Below the pieces are notes generated by a model. It worked only from the letters and a program-made list of their open reading frames with translations. It was not told where the DNA came from and did not search any database. Shown one piece after another: positions 5,552 through 5,916 of a DNA stretch of 5,916 nt; within the stretch, counting starts at the first letter, position 1; every line of letters starts with the position of its first letter. A program made the position numbers and the translations under genes. The DNA lies in the NCBI GenBank assembly GCA_938009055.1, contig CALLIO010000211.1, positions 1 to 5,916 on the forward strand, in the 5' to 3' direction. This stretch comes from an uncultured Altererythrobacter sp. (lineage in GTDB: Bacteria > Pseudomonadota > Alphaproteobacteria > Sphingomonadales > Sphingomonadaceae).

Positions 5552-5916
5552 TTGACACAAGCAATCGCCGACCCATCATCAACCCAGCCCCAGCGCATCG
5601 TCATATTAGGCGGCGGTCCCTCTGGTGTTGCAGCCGCCTATTGGTTGAGCGCGCCCGAGCAAGAAGGGCGCTATCAGGTGTCCCTATACACCCAAGGGTG
5701 GCGGCTAGGCGGGAAATGCGCCAGCGGCCGCAATGCAGAATTTGCTGATCGGATCGAAGAGCATGGGCTGCATGTGCTCATGGGCTGTTATCACAATGCC
5801 TTTGCCACCCTTCGTTCATGCTACACAGAATGGCGCGAACGCAGGTCTGATCCGGATAACCCTTTGCAGTCGTGGACAGACGGGTTTCTGCCCCAGCATC
5901 AAGTGTCCTTCATGGA
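5552..5916 (+). CDS. FAD-dependent oxidoreductase, amine-oxidase/phytoene-desaturase-like (N-terminal part)
   Basis: The first 121 residues of a protein that runs off the window. After about 14 residues comes a beta-alpha-beta dinucleotide-binding fold, RIVILGGGPSGVAAAYWLS, with the G20-x-G22-x-x-G25 pattern expected to bind FAD (or NAD). Then follow YTQGWRLGGKCASGRN (46-61) and RIEEHGLHVLMGCYHNAFATLR (67-88). These match a family of NAD(P)/FAD-binding proteins related to phytoene desaturases and flavin amine oxidases (COG3349-like), whose members I recall having GWRLGGKGASGRN and IEEHGLHxWxGFYxNAF. No signal peptide is seen, so it should be cytoplasmic or peripheral to the membrane. The start is TTG, supported by a near-perfect ribosome site. 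Family members are often several hundred residues, so most of the gene is missing. Substrate unknown; carotenoid or other isoprenoid oxidation is possible. Confidence 0.85.
   Translation, partial: MTQAIADPSSTQPQRIVILGGGPSGVAAAYWLSAPEQEGRYQVSLYTQGWRLGGKCASGRNAEFADRIEEHGLHVLMGCYHNAFATLRSCYTEWRERRSDPDNPLQSWTDGFLPQHQVSFM

Overview
The window looks like chromosomal DNA from an alphaproteobacterium, most likely a sphingomonad (Sphingomonadales, Erythrobacter-like). The reasons are the rRNA operon order 23S-5S-tRNA-fMet, the sequence of the 5S and initiator tRNA, and a UrcA-family secreted protein, a family common in that order. This is inference from remembered family patterns; no search was run.

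Layout. Positions 1 to about 386 are the 3' end of a 23S rRNA gene. A spacer of about 135 bp leads to 5S rRNA (521-638), a strong hairpin (682-710) and initiator tRNA-Met (738-814). A clear rho-independent terminator (845-870) closes the rrn operon. After 184 bp with no gene comes an AraC-family regulator on the minus strand (1055-2065). A 148-bp divergent promoter region separates it from a plus-strand two-component pair: a NarL/FixJ-type response regulator (2214-2861) and an overlapping membrane histidine kinase (2824-4764) with a periplasmic sensor domain, a seven-helix membrane module and a HisKA_3-type kinase core. A 249-bp intergenic region holding two inverted repeats and a candidate promoter precedes a small secreted UrcA-family protein (5014-5373). 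A 15-bp GAAA-capped hairpin (5393-5426) follows it. The window ends inside a FAD-dependent oxidoreductase that starts at TTG 5552.

How it may work together (inference): the kinase senses an envelope or small-molecule signal and phosphorylates the response regulator. The regulator may act on its own promoter, where an imperfect 22-bp palindrome sits just upstream of a possible -35 element, and perhaps on the adjacent urcA gene. The divergent AraC-type gene could share the same control region. No CRISPR array, insertion sequence, toxin-antitoxin pair or phage gene is visible. The least explained parts are the secreted UrcA protein, its structured flanks and its possible link to the two-component pair.
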